Assembly: GCA_947088515.1 (NCBI GenBank)
Contig: CAMUHA010000073.1
Coordinates: forward strand, 1-14,641
Source of the DNA: an uncultured bacterium
GTDB lineage: Bacteria > Bacillota > Clostridia > Lachnospirales > Lachnospiraceae
DNA length: 14,641 nt
Direction of reading: 5' to 3'
Part shown: positions 6,661 through 14,016 of the stretch, in pieces
Layout of the letters: each line of letters opens with the position of its first letter
How positions within the stretch are numbered: position 1 is the first letter of the stretch
Program-made: the position numbers and the translations under genes
Notes under the pieces: generated by a model
What the model saw: the letters and a program-made list of their open reading frames with translations, nothing else
Database searches by the model: none
Told to the model about the DNA's origin: nothing

Positions 6661-6695
6661 TAAAAAGTCCACAAGCATCAAACCTGCTTGTGGAC
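6661..6695 (-). terminator. Rho-independent terminator of tRNA-Ser
   Basis: On the minus strand a 10-bp perfect stem, GTCCACAAGC with GCTTGTGGAC (6695-6686 and 6676-6667), encloses a 9-base loop and is followed by TTTTTA (6666-6661). It begins 10 bases beyond the tRNA 3' end. On the plus strand the stem has no T tract, so it is not an obvious terminator for the GH32 gene. Confidence 0.92.
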
Positions 6696-6704
6696 GTAAA
6701 TTTC

Positions 6705-6794
6705 TGGCGGAGAGTGTGGGATTCGAACCCACGTGCCCTGTAAGGACAACTGCATTTCGAGTGCAGCTCGTTATGACCGCTTCGATAACTCTCC
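6705..6794 (-). tRNA. tRNA-Ser(CGA)
   Basis: A 90-nt class II tRNA on the minus strand. The acceptor stem GGAGAGT/ACTCTCC is perfect, the discriminator is G and the 3' CCA is encoded (6707-6705). The anticodon stem CTGCA/TGCAG holds the loop CTCGAAA with anticodon CGA, which reads the serine codon UCG. The T arm contains GTGGGTTCGAATCCCAC. A long variable arm, as required for serine tRNA, lies between the anticodon and T arms. Confidence 0.97.
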
Positions 6795-6854
6795 ATGTGC
6801 AACATCAGCTTCCAAAGAAGTTCTCCAAATACGCTGATGAAAAGAACTTCAATT

Positions 6855-6883
6855 ATTATACTGTTTTCAAAATTACAAGTCAA
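6855..6883 (-). promoter_or_regulatory. Promoter of tRNA-Ser
   Basis: On the minus strand, TTGACT (6883-6878) and TATAAT (6860-6855) are 17 bases apart, close to consensus. The predicted start near 6848 leaves about 53 bases of 5' leader, which would be removed by RNase P. Confidence 0.88.
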
Positions 6884-6926
6884 TGTCTTTTGCATGAAAT
6901 TATCCGGAAATCTTATTTGACGGAAG

Positions 6927-6940
6927 TGAAAACGATTGCT
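6927..6940 (+). promoter_or_regulatory. Possible catabolite-responsive (cre) site upstream of the phosphofructokinase gene
   Basis: TGAAAACGATTGCT matches the CcpA-site consensus TGWNANCGNTNWCA at all but two of the constrained positions. It lies in the intergenic region between tRNA-Ser and the PFK gene, about 95 bases upstream of the PFK -35 box. CcpA is known to control glycolytic genes in some Firmicutes. The match is weak and could be chance. Confidence 0.25.
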
Positions 6941-7032
6941 GGTTAATTGCTTTTCGATTTCAGGGACAGATGTGCTGTATTTTCTGAAAGCGGCAGACAT
7001 TGGCATTGTTTGAATTAACGCTGGTAAATATA

Positions 7033-7061
7033 TTGTAAACGGGCCGTAAATTAGGTATAAT
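7033..7061 (+). promoter_or_regulatory. Promoter of the phosphofructokinase gene
   Basis: TTGTAA (7033-7038) and a consensus TATAAT (7056-7061) are separated by 17 bases. Initiation near 7068 gives a leader of about 40 bases to the ATG at 7109. No terminator is seen before dnaX, so this promoter may also feed the downstream genes. Confidence 0.8.
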
Positions 7062-7108
7062 AATTAATACATTGTTAAAATGAATCTGTTGGTGTAAGGA
7101 GAAGGAGG

Positions 7109-8191
7109 ATGGGAAAAGTGAAAAGAATTGGTATGTTAACAAGCGGCGGCGATTGTCAGGCATTAAACGCTGCTATGAGAGGGGTTGTGAAATGTCTTGT
7201 AAACAGCAAGGAAAATGTGGAAATTTATGGATTTCTTGATGGCTACAGGGGGCTGATTTATGGAAACTTCCGTATGCTTGGGGGGCATGACTTTTCAGGA
7301 ATACTTACAAAGGGAGGCACCATGCTTGGAACCTCACGGACACCTTTTAAAACAATTAAGGACCCGGATGAAAAAGGTTTGGATAAAGTAGATGCCATGA
7401 AGCAGAACTACTACAAGCTTCGTCTGGACTGTCTGGTAATCCTTGGGGGGAACGGAACTCACAAGACAGCCAATCTTTTAAGGGAAGAGGGTTTAAATAT
7501 TATTACCCTGCCCAAGACCATTGACAATGATTTGTGGGGAACAGACATGACCTTTGGATTCCAAAGTGCGGTAAATATTGCAACGGATGCCATTGACTGT
7601 ATTCATACAACAGCGGCCTCTCACGGCAGAGTGTTTATTGTGGAGGTAATGGGACACAAGGTTGGATGGCTGACGTTAAATGCAGGTATGGCAGGTGGTG
7701 CGGATATTATCCTTATTCCTGAAATACCATATGACATTAAAAAAGTAGTGTCTAAGATTGAAGAGCGCAATAGAAATGGAAGCAGTTTTACAATACTGGC
7801 AGTGGCGGAAGGCGCAATTTCAAAGGAAGATGCAAAGCTGTCCAAAAAAGAATTTAAGGAAAAAAGAAAAAATTATAAGTATCCTTCTGTATCATATGAA
7901 CTGGCCGAGCAGATTCAGAAAGCCACCGGAAATGAAGTAAGGGTTACGGTTCCAGGACATACGCAAAGAGGCGGAAGTCCCTGCCCTTATGACCGTGTAT
8001 TCGCCAGCCGTCTGGGAGCGGAAGCAGGCGCGCTTATTTTAAAGGGTGAATACGGATTTATGGTGGGATACAAAAACCGTGAAGTTGTGAAAGTGCCTTT
8101 GGAGGAAGTTGCCGGAAAGTTAAAGATGGTTTCTCCTGATGCGTCTATTGTAAAAGAAGCAAAATTACTGGGGATAAGTTTTGGCGGCTGA
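7109..8191 (+). CDS. 6-phosphofructokinase, probably ATP-dependent
   Basis: Phosphorylates fructose 6-phosphate to fructose 1,6-bisphosphate in glycolysis. The 360-residue protein has the family's GGD loop near the N-terminus (LTSGGDCQALNAAMRG, 10-25), the phosphoryl-donor loop GGNGT (113-117) and the catalytic PKTIDND (135-141) with base D139. MGHKVGWL and GHTQRGGSP form the substrate site. The donor rule from the family is that glycine at the E. coli 104 position favours ATP and aspartate favours PPi. Here it is glycine (G116), so ATP is predicted, although K136 (E. coli 124) is the PPi-type residue and N115 replaces the E. coli D103. AAGGAG lies 7 bases before ATG 7109, while AGGAGG abuts it and would suit GTG 7118, so the start is slightly uncertain. 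Confidence 0.93.
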   Translation: MGKVKRIGMLTSGGDCQALNAAMRGVVKCLVNSKENVEIYGFLDGYRGLIYGNFRMLGGHDFSGILTKGGTMLGTSRTPFKTIKDPDEKGLDKVDAMKQNYYKLRLDCLVILGGNGTHKTANLLREEGLNIITLPKTIDNDLWGTDMTFGFQSAVNIATDAIDCIHTTAASHGRVFIVEVMGHKVGWLTLNAGMAGGADIILIPEIPYDIKKVVSKIEERNRNGSSFTILAVAEGAISKEDAKLSKKEFKEKRKNYKYPSVSYELAEQIQKATGNEVRVTVPGHTQRGGSPCPYDRVFASRLGAEAGALILKGEYGFMVGYKNREVVKVPLEEVAGKLKMVSPDASIVKEAKLLGISFGG

Positions 8192-8312
8192 TTTCTGCAG
8201 ATGTGCAGGGCGGATGCTGCAAAAGCCTATGTTATAGAACCTGCATTAGGGACTGATGTATGGAAAGCCTGCGGCAGGGGAACAGATAACCCTTAAAGTG
8301 AAAGGAAAAAGT

Positions 8313-9914
8313 ATGTCGTATACAGCCCTTTACAGAAAATTTCGTCCCACAGTCTTTGAAGATGTAAAGGGACAAGACCATATTGTCACGACACTGAAAA
8401 ACCAAATTAAGTCTGAACGGACTTCTCATGCGTATCTGTTCTGCGGCACGAGAGGCACAGGCAAGACTACGATTGCCAAAATATTTGCCAGGGCTGTTAA
8501 CTGTGAAAGTCCTAAGGATGGAAGTCCCTGTGGAGAGTGTGCCGTCTGCAGAGCCATTTTATCAGGAGCTAGTATGAATGTCATAGAAATTGACGCTGCT
8601 TCTAATAATGGTGTAGACAGTATTCGTGAAATCGTGGATGAAGTGACCTATTCCCCGGCAGAGGGAAAATATAAGGTTTATATTATCGATGAGGTTCATA
8701 TGCTTTCCATGGGGGCATTTAACGCGCTTTTGAAAACTCTGGAAGAACCGCCATCCTATGTGATTTTTATACTGGCAACCACCGAGGTCCATAAGATACC
8801 TGTTACAATTTTGTCCAGATGCCAGAGATATGATTTTAAAAGGATTACCATTGAAACCATATCTGACAGAATGAGGGAACTTGTGGAAAAAGAGCAGGTT
8901 CAGATAGAGAGTAAGGCAGTCCGCTATATTGCAAAGACCGCGGACGGCTCTATGAGAGATGCGCTAAGCCTTTTGGACCAGTGTATTGCGTTTCATTTTG
9001 GAAAAGAACTGACTTATGATAAGGTATTGGATGTGCTGGGAGCTGTTGACACAGAAGTGTTCAGTCGGCTTTTGCGGGTGGCTCTTAAAGGAGATGTGAC
9101 AGGAACTATTGTACTTTTGGAAGAAATTGTGATGCAGGGACGGGAACTGACACAGTTTATATCAGATTTTACTTGGTATCTGCGGAATCTGCTTTTGGTG
9201 AAAGCGGCAGATGGGATTGAGGATGTGATAGATGTCTCTACAGAAAACCTTGCCCGTCTCAAGGAAGAAGCACAGATGGTGGAAAATGATGTCATTATGC
9301 GGTATATCCGGGTATTGTCAGAGTTATCTGGCCAGGTCCGTTATGCGTCCCAAAAGAGAATACTTGTGGAAATTGGTTTAATTAAGCTTTGCAGGCCGGG
9401 GATGGAAACGGATATCCAGTCACTCGTAGACCGAATCAGACAATTGGAAGAAAAAGTGGAAAATGGCGTACCGGTAATTGCAGATCAGGCAAAAGCAGCC
9501 GGAGGGCAGATGGACATTACAGTCCCTCCTAAACCAGAAGTAAGGGCAGAAATGCCCAAGGCGGTTCCCGAAGATGTAAGGCAGGCAGTAGAAAAATGGT
9601 CGGCGATTGTGGGGCAGACTGCCATGCCGATGAAAGCTTATTTAAAAGCAGCCTATCCAAGTCTTGCAGGGGACGGAAGTTTGCTTATAGTGGTGCAAGA
9701 TGGACTTCCTTCGGATTATTTTAAAGAGAAAGTGCATAAGGAAGAACTGGAAGCGGTAATTGCAGGCTTTACTGGAAAGAATATGAGCATTACAATTCAA
9801 AGTCCTGAGAGAAACCAGAACCCGCAGGAACTTTTCCCGGACCTGACAAAGATGGTGAGCCAGGCAATTCATATGGAAGTGGAAGAGTTGGAAGAAGAGC
9901 CGGAAATATTTTAA
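8313..9914 (+). CDS. dnaX: DNA polymerase III subunits gamma/tau (DnaX)
   Basis: Clamp-loader ATPase that loads the beta sliding clamp and organises the replisome. The 533-residue protein starts with MSYTALYRKFRP, the canonical DnaX opening. The AAA+ module has Walker A GTRGTGKT (45-52), a four-cysteine zinc site (C64, C73, C76, C79), Walker B with DEVH (126-129) and the SRC motif with the arginine finger (168-170). Domain III and the tau-like C-terminal region follow. The open frame extends upstream to 8256, but AAAGGA lies 6 bases before ATG 8313 and homology starts there. I see no long A-run slippery site of the E. coli type, so only the full-length form is expected. It heads the common dnaX-ybaB-recR cluster. 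Confidence 0.97.
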   Translation: MSYTALYRKFRPTVFEDVKGQDHIVTTLKNQIKSERTSHAYLFCGTRGTGKTTIAKIFARAVNCESPKDGSPCGECAVCRAILSGASMNVIEIDAASNNGVDSIREIVDEVTYSPAEGKYKVYIIDEVHMLSMGAFNALLKTLEEPPSYVIFILATTEVHKIPVTILSRCQRYDFKRITIETISDRMRELVEKEQVQIESKAVRYIAKTADGSMRDALSLLDQCIAFHFGKELTYDKVLDVLGAVDTEVFSRLLRVALKGDVTGTIVLLEEIVMQGRELTQFISDFTWYLRNLLLVKAADGIEDVIDVSTENLARLKEEAQMVENDVIMRYIRVLSELSGQVRYASQKRILVEIGLIKLCRPGMETDIQSLVDRIRQLEEKVENGVPVIADQAKAAGGQMDITVPPKPEVRAEMPKAVPEDVRQAVEKWSAIVGQTAMPMKAYLKAAYPSLAGDGSLLIVVQDGLPSDYFKEKVHKEELEAVIAGFTGKNMSITIQSPERNQNPQELFPDLTKMVSQAIHMEVEELEEEPEIF

Positions 9915-9964
9915 GAAACTGTGTATGAAAGTGTAGAGAAAATAAGCTAAAATGGAGGAGCAAG

Positions 9965-10315
9965 ATGGCAAAACGTGGTGGATTTCCGGGGGGAATGCCC
10001 GGAAATATGAATAATCTGATGAAGCAGGCCCAAAGGATGCAGCGTCAGATGGAGGAAAACCAGAAGGAACTGGAAGTAAAGGAATTTACAGCAAAGGCAG
10101 GCGGCGGCGCTGTAGAGGTAACTGTAACGGGGAAAAAAGAAGTTACTAAAGTAAAGCTTTCAGGAGAAGTGGTGGACCCTGATGATATTGAAATGCTGGA
10201 AGACTTGGTAATGGCAGCAACCAATGAAGCGCTGCGGATGGCAGAGGAAGCAAGCGCTGAGATTATGAATAAAATGACAGGCGGACTCGGTTTGGGAGGA
10301 GGACTTCCCTTTTAA
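9965..10315 (+). CDS. YbaB/EbfC-family nucleoid-associated protein
   Basis: A small DNA-binding protein of 116 residues that forms dimers on the nucleoid. It is found between dnaX and recR in most bacteria. The central part contains MNNLMKQAQRMQRQMEENQ (16-34), the helical dimer region, and VTGKKEVTKVKLSGEVVDPDD, typical of the family. The glycine-rich N- and C-terminal tails are also normal. GGAGGAG (9954-9960) precedes the ATG. The stop codon overlaps the recR start by one base (TAATG), so the two are probably translationally coupled. The precise role in repair or chromosome organisation is not settled for this family. Confidence 0.95.
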   Translation: MAKRGGFPGGMPGNMNNLMKQAQRMQRQMEENQKELEVKEFTAKAGGGAVEVTVTGKKEVTKVKLSGEVVDPDDIEMLEDLVMAATNEALRMAEEASAEIMNKMTGGLGLGGGLPF

Positions 10316-10911
10316 TGGATTTATACAGCGGACATATTAATAAATTAATAGATGAGCTGGCAGGTCTGCCAGGAATTGGTTCCAAGTCCGCCCAAAGGCT
10401 GGCATTCCATTTGATAAATCTTCCAAAAGATAAAATAAACAGGCTTGTAAAGACAATTGTAGAGGCAAAGGAAAATGTTTGCTACTGCAGGGAATGTTAT
10501 ACTTTGACTGATAGTGAGGTCTGCCCAGTATGTGCAGATGCCAAAAGGGACCATGGGATGATTATGGTGGTGGAAAATACAAGAGACCTGGCGGCATATG
10601 AAAAAACTGGAAAATATGGAGGGATTTATCATGTGCTTCATGGTGCGATTTCTCCCATGCTTGGAATTGGGCCAGGCGATATCCGGCTGAAGGAACTGGT
10701 TACACGGATACAGGAGAATGTATCAGAGGTAATTATTGCAACAAATTCAAGCCTGGAAGGTGAAACTACCGCTATGTATATCAGTAAGCTGATTAAACCA
10801 ACAGGGATAAAAGTGACCAGAATTGCCAGTGGTGTACCTGTAGGAGGAGATTTAGAGTACATTGATGAGGTTACACTGCTTCGGGCATTGGAAGGAAGGG
10901 TGGAAATGTAA
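10315..10911 (+). CDS. recR: Recombination mediator protein RecR
   Basis: Works with RecF and RecO to load RecA at gapped DNA during recombinational repair. The 198-residue length is standard. The N-terminal helix-hairpin-helix LAGLPGIGSKSAQRLAFHL occupies 15-33. The zinc finger uses C58, C61, C70 and C73. The TOPRIM domain (about 80-175) contains VVENTRDLAAYE, YHVLHGAISP and GIGPGDI. The C-terminal part has ASGVPVGGDLEYIDEVTL, the usual RecR ending. Its ATG overlaps the ybaB stop. The likely ribosome-binding site, GGAGGAGG (10295-10302), lies inside the end of ybaB at a rather long spacing, in keeping with coupling. Confidence 0.97.
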   Translation: MDLYSGHINKLIDELAGLPGIGSKSAQRLAFHLINLPKDKINRLVKTIVEAKENVCYCRECYTLTDSEVCPVCADAKRDHGMIMVVENTRDLAAYEKTGKYGGIYHVLHGAISPMLGIGPGDIRLKELVTRIQENVSEVIIATNSSLEGETTAMYISKLIKPTGIKVTRIASGVPVGGDLEYIDEVTLLRALEGRVEM

Positions 10912-10912
10912 T

Positions 10913-11953
10913 ATGGGAATACAAAAAGAGTTGTTTGGCAAAACAGATAGCGGGAAGGAAATTTACAGATACTGGCTTGAAAATGGGAATGGAATGAAGG
11001 CAGGTATCATAAATTATGGAGCGATTCTGGTTAATCTGATTGTTCCTGATGCGCAGGGCAATGAAGATGACGTGGTCTTAGGATACGATACATTGGAGCC
11101 ATATTTTACGAATGGATGTTTTTTTGGCGCAGTGATTGGACCTAATGCGAACAGAATAGGAAAGGCTTCTTTTATGCTTGAGGGAAAGAAATGCCTGCTG
11201 GACGTAAATGATGGGGAAAACAATCTGCACAGCCATGAAGAGCTTGGGTACCATAAGAGAGTATGGGAAGTGTCAGAAGGAGATAACGAGATAATTTTGT
11301 CTTTGGAAGATAAAGATGGCTGTATGGGATTTCCGGGCAATAAGAAAATCCAGGTAATTTATTCTGTCACAAAGGACAATGAACTGATACTGAAGTATGA
11401 GGCCGAAAGCGATAAGGAAACGATTATCAATATGACAAACCATACATACTTTAATCTTGCAGGACATAACAAAGGAAAAATATATGACCATGAGTTGGAG
11501 CTGAAAGCGTCGGCCTATACACCTTCTGATGCAGGCTCTATTCCCACAGGCGAGATAGCAAAAGTGACGGGGACTCCATTTGACTTTACCAGAAAAACAA
11601 GGATTGGTGAAAGGATCGATTCTGACAATGAGCAGTTAAAGATGGCAGGAGGATATGACCACAACTGGGTTATTGACGGAGCGGATGGAACTATAAAACA
11701 ATTTGCGGCAGTATCAGACCCGGTATCAGGACGCGAAATGAAAGTTTATACTGATTTACCAGGAGTACAATTTTATGCAGGCAATTTCGTAAAAAAACAG
11801 ACAGGAAAGACAGGGGCCATATATGAAGAGAGAAGCGGCTTTTGCCTGGAAACCCAGTACTTTCCAGATGCGCCTAATAAACCGAATTTCCCCTCTTCCA
11901 TATTGGGACCGGGAGAAAAATATAAAAGCGCTACAATATATAAATTTACTTAA
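10913..11953 (+). CDS. galM: Galactose mutarotase (aldose 1-epimerase)
   Basis: Interconverts alpha and beta anomers of galactose or glucose, feeding sugar catabolism in the cytoplasm. The 346-residue protein has the family signatures in order: NANRIGKASF (78-87), LHSHEELGYHKR (105-116), TNHTYFNLAGH (175-185) with catalytic acid H177, the substrate-binding D249 in YDHNW, and CLETQYFPDAPN with catalytic base E313. The open frame extends upstream into recR to 10862, but homology begins at ATG 10913. It starts one base after the recR stop, with GTGGA 8 bases upstream, so it is the last gene of the dnaX-ybaB-recR transcript. That is an unusual metabolic neighbour for a replication operon. A terminator follows. 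Confidence 0.95.
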   Translation: MGIQKELFGKTDSGKEIYRYWLENGNGMKAGIINYGAILVNLIVPDAQGNEDDVVLGYDTLEPYFTNGCFFGAVIGPNANRIGKASFMLEGKKCLLDVNDGENNLHSHEELGYHKRVWEVSEGDNEIILSLEDKDGCMGFPGNKKIQVIYSVTKDNELILKYEAESDKETIINMTNHTYFNLAGHNKGKIYDHELELKASAYTPSDAGSIPTGEIAKVTGTPFDFTRKTRIGERIDSDNEQLKMAGGYDHNWVIDGADGTIKQFAAVSDPVSGREMKVYTDLPGVQFYAGNFVKKQTGKTGAIYEERSGFCLETQYFPDAPNKPNFPSSILGPGEKYKSATIYKFT

Positions 11954-11959
11954 CAGGTC

Positions 11960-11992
11960 AAAAAAGATATGGGGATATCTCATATCTTTTTT
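11960..11992 (+). terminator. Rho-independent terminator after galM
   Basis: AAAAAAGATATG (11960-11971) pairs with CATATCTTTTTT (11981-11992) around a 9-base loop, ending in six T. It begins 6 bases after the galM stop codon. An alternative inner pairing, AGATAT with ATATCT (11965-11980), exists. The A/T flanks on both strands mean it may work in both directions. Confidence 0.88.
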
Positions 11993-12097
11993 AAATACCA
12001 GGTTTTTTGGATGTGAAAGCGATGGATTACAATCCCATTTATCACTGTATTATGCTAAACTTGAGGCATATAGTACAGGGAAAATGGAGGTATTATT

Positions 12098-12754
12098 ATG
12101 TGGTTGCCGGATATGGTAAAACAGGTGGGAAGGATAAACGGCAAGGAACGGGTTTATGTTGAAGATTACGTATATACATACTTAAATGAATTAAAAAAAG
12201 AAAAAAATCTCCTGGCAAAAACAGAATTTTCACCGGAAAAAGTTTTTCCGCTTCGTATTGCGCTTTTTGGACATGTATTTCACAAGGAAGAACAAAATAT
12301 TTATCTTGTATATGGCGCAGCTTGTGTGGTGGAAGAACTGGAAAATGGAAAAAACGAGGAACAGATAAGAACAGAATATTTTGATGAGTACGAGCTGATA
12401 GGATATGTCAATATATATGGAAATAAACAGGAGCTTCCAGGAAAACGGGAAGGATATTATATTTTTTACGAAAAAAATGAAGCTATGCAGGGTTATCTTC
12501 TTGCCTGTTATGAGCGAAAAAATAAAGAGCGGACAAGAAGGCTGCAGGGAAGGGGGAACAGATACAGGGAATTGGTCCGGCCAGAGAGGAGAAAAGCGGT
12601 CTTTTCCCTAGCAGAAACTATAAAAAAACTGCTTTATGGAGAATGTATTGTTATTTTGGCGCTAGCGGTAACTGCGATTAATGACTATAATAAAATGAAC
12701 GGCTTTGTGGAAGCCGCTGACAGAGTAATTACACTGACAGAAACAGAAAAGTAG
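12098..12754 (+). CDS. Unrecognised protein with a C-terminal membrane segment
   Basis: A 218-residue protein I cannot assign to a named family. The N-terminal part (about 15-140) looks like a folded alpha/beta domain, with VYVEDYVYTYLNELKK, PLRIALFGHVF, NIYLVYGAACVVEE and YELIGYVNIYG. A very basic segment (about 139-166, rich in R and K) precedes one hydrophobic helix (about 179-195, IVILALAVTAI). A short tail of about 20 residues follows. This suggests a cytoplasmic domain tethered by a tail anchor, or a single-pass protein. The domain layout recalls the MPN/JAB fold, but no HxH metal site is present, so any relation would be to inactive members and is speculative. GGAGG lies 7 bases before the ATG. 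It is the first gene of a group of three and follows the galM terminator; its promoter is not clear. Confidence 0.8.
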   Translation: MWLPDMVKQVGRINGKERVYVEDYVYTYLNELKKEKNLLAKTEFSPEKVFPLRIALFGHVFHKEEQNIYLVYGAACVVEELENGKNEEQIRTEYFDEYELIGYVNIYGNKQELPGKREGYYIFYEKNEAMQGYLLACYERKNKERTRRLQGRGNRYRELVRPERRKAVFSLAETIKKLLYGECIVILALAVTAINDYNKMNGFVEAADRVITLTETEK

Positions 12755-12792
12755 ATGGAAATCTTTAATACAAAAGAGTTGGAGATGAGCCT

Positions 12793-14004
12793 ATGGCAAA
12801 TGTGCGGGACTATTTAAAAGAAAAGGAAAAGCGGGAAAAGGCGGCCCCAGGCGCTGATTATAAAGAAAAAATCCGAAGTCATAAGCTGACAGTGTTTTAC
12901 AGAGTAATTCTTTTTATTATACTGGCAGCTGCCATAATTGCCTTTTTTGTTTTGCAATGGAGAGACAAAGTTTTTACAGAAAGCAGCATTACACATTCTG
13001 CGCCCGTTACAATTGTACAGGGAGCAACAGTTAAAAATCTTGGAGGAAATGTTTTGCTCTACAGCAAAGACGGGGCAAGCTGCATAGACACGAAGGGAAA
13101 CGTGGTGTGGAACCGTACATATGAAATGCAGACGCCAATTGCATCTGTTTGCAATCAGGTAGTGGCGATAGGAGATTATAATGGCCGTACAATTTATGTT
13201 ATGGACAAAAATGGTGAAAAAGGTACTGTAAACACAAACCTTCCAATCAGGGATTTGTGTGTTTCGGCTAATGGTGTAGTGGCGGCTGTGCTGGATGACT
13301 CGGAAGTTATCAGAATTTTTGTATATGATGCAAATGAAAATACAGATACACCAATAATTCAGGGCAGGGCTACAATGGATAAGAGCGGATATCCAGTCAG
13401 CATATCCTTAAGTCCAAATGGTAAATTGATGGCGGTTTCTTACCTGTATGTGGATAGTGGGGATATGAAATCATCGGTTGCGTTTTATAATTTTGGAGAA
13501 GTAGGGCAAAACGAAACTGATAATTTTGTTGGTGGCTATGATTATCTTGATACAATAGTGCCTTATGTACAGTTTATGAATAACAACTCTGCCTTTGCTG
13601 TTTCTGATGACAGAATTGTATTTTTTTCCGGTGGAGAAAGGCCAATCAGCATTGCTTCCGGTTTCCTTGATGAGAAAATACAGAGCATCTATTTTAATGA
13701 AGAATATGTTGGGTTGGTGTTTATAAATCAAAGCGGAGAATCCGCTTACCGTCTGGATGTGTATAATACTTCAGGAGAAAAAGAGCACTCACAGCTTATT
13801 GACATAGAATATACAGATATTATTTTTAACAAGAACCAGATCATTGTGTATAACGATACCGAATGCCGTATATGTAATATGAGGGGAGTGGATAAATTTT
13901 CCGGGAACTTTGAGAAAAGCACCGCATTGGTAATTCCCGCTTCTTCAGCCTATAAGTATACTGCAGTTACATCAAATTCGGTTGATACCATAGAACTTAA
14001 TTAG
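12793..14004 (+). CDS. Membrane-anchored beta-propeller-like protein (DUF5711-like)
   Basis: A 403-residue protein. A charged cytoplasmic N-terminus (1-32) is followed by one membrane segment (about 34-55, rich in I, L, A and F) and a large extracytoplasmic domain. That domain consists of repeated short beta-strand units such as GGNVLLYSKDGASCIDTKGN, VVAIGDYNGRTIYVMDKNGE, SISLSPNGKLMAVSY and VYNTSGEKEHSQL, the pattern of WD40/PQQ-like propellers. From memory it matches the Lachnospiraceae family DUF5711, usually found next to a CvpA-like gene, as here. Its function is unknown; a scaffold or envelope-sensing role is only a guess. GGAG lies 8 bases before the ATG. It starts 38 bases after the preceding gene and 12 bases separate it from the next, so the three are probably co-transcribed. 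Confidence 0.85.
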   Translation: MANVRDYLKEKEKREKAAPGADYKEKIRSHKLTVFYRVILFIILAAAIIAFFVLQWRDKVFTESSITHSAPVTIVQGATVKNLGGNVLLYSKDGASCIDTKGNVVWNRTYEMQTPIASVCNQVVAIGDYNGRTIYVMDKNGEKGTVNTNLPIRDLCVSANGVVAAVLDDSEVIRIFVYDANENTDTPIIQGRATMDKSGYPVSISLSPNGKLMAVSYLYVDSGDMKSSVAFYNFGEVGQNETDNFVGGYDYLDTIVPYVQFMNNNSAFAVSDDRIVFFSGGERPISIASGFLDEKIQSIYFNEEYVGLVFINQSGESAYRLDVYNTSGEKEHSQLIDIEYTDIIFNKNQIIVYNDTECRICNMRGVDKFSGNFEKSTALVIPASSAYKYTAVTSNSVDTIELN

Positions 14005-14016
14005 TGGAAGGTACAA

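Noticed and set aside
6716..6946. 76-codon plus-strand frame
   Set aside because: It runs antisense through tRNA-Ser and its promoter; a shadow frame without a real start site.
8256..8312. Upstream extension of dnaX
   Set aside because: DnaX homology begins exactly at MSYTALYRKFRP, with AAAGGA at ideal spacing before ATG 8313.
8313..9914. Programmed frameshift in dnaX giving a short gamma form
   Set aside because: No A6-A7 slippery run with a downstream stem was found in the second half of the gene.
12016..12035. cre-like TGAAAGCGAT before the 218-residue gene
   Set aside because: Only the left half matches; the right half differs at all three constrained positions.
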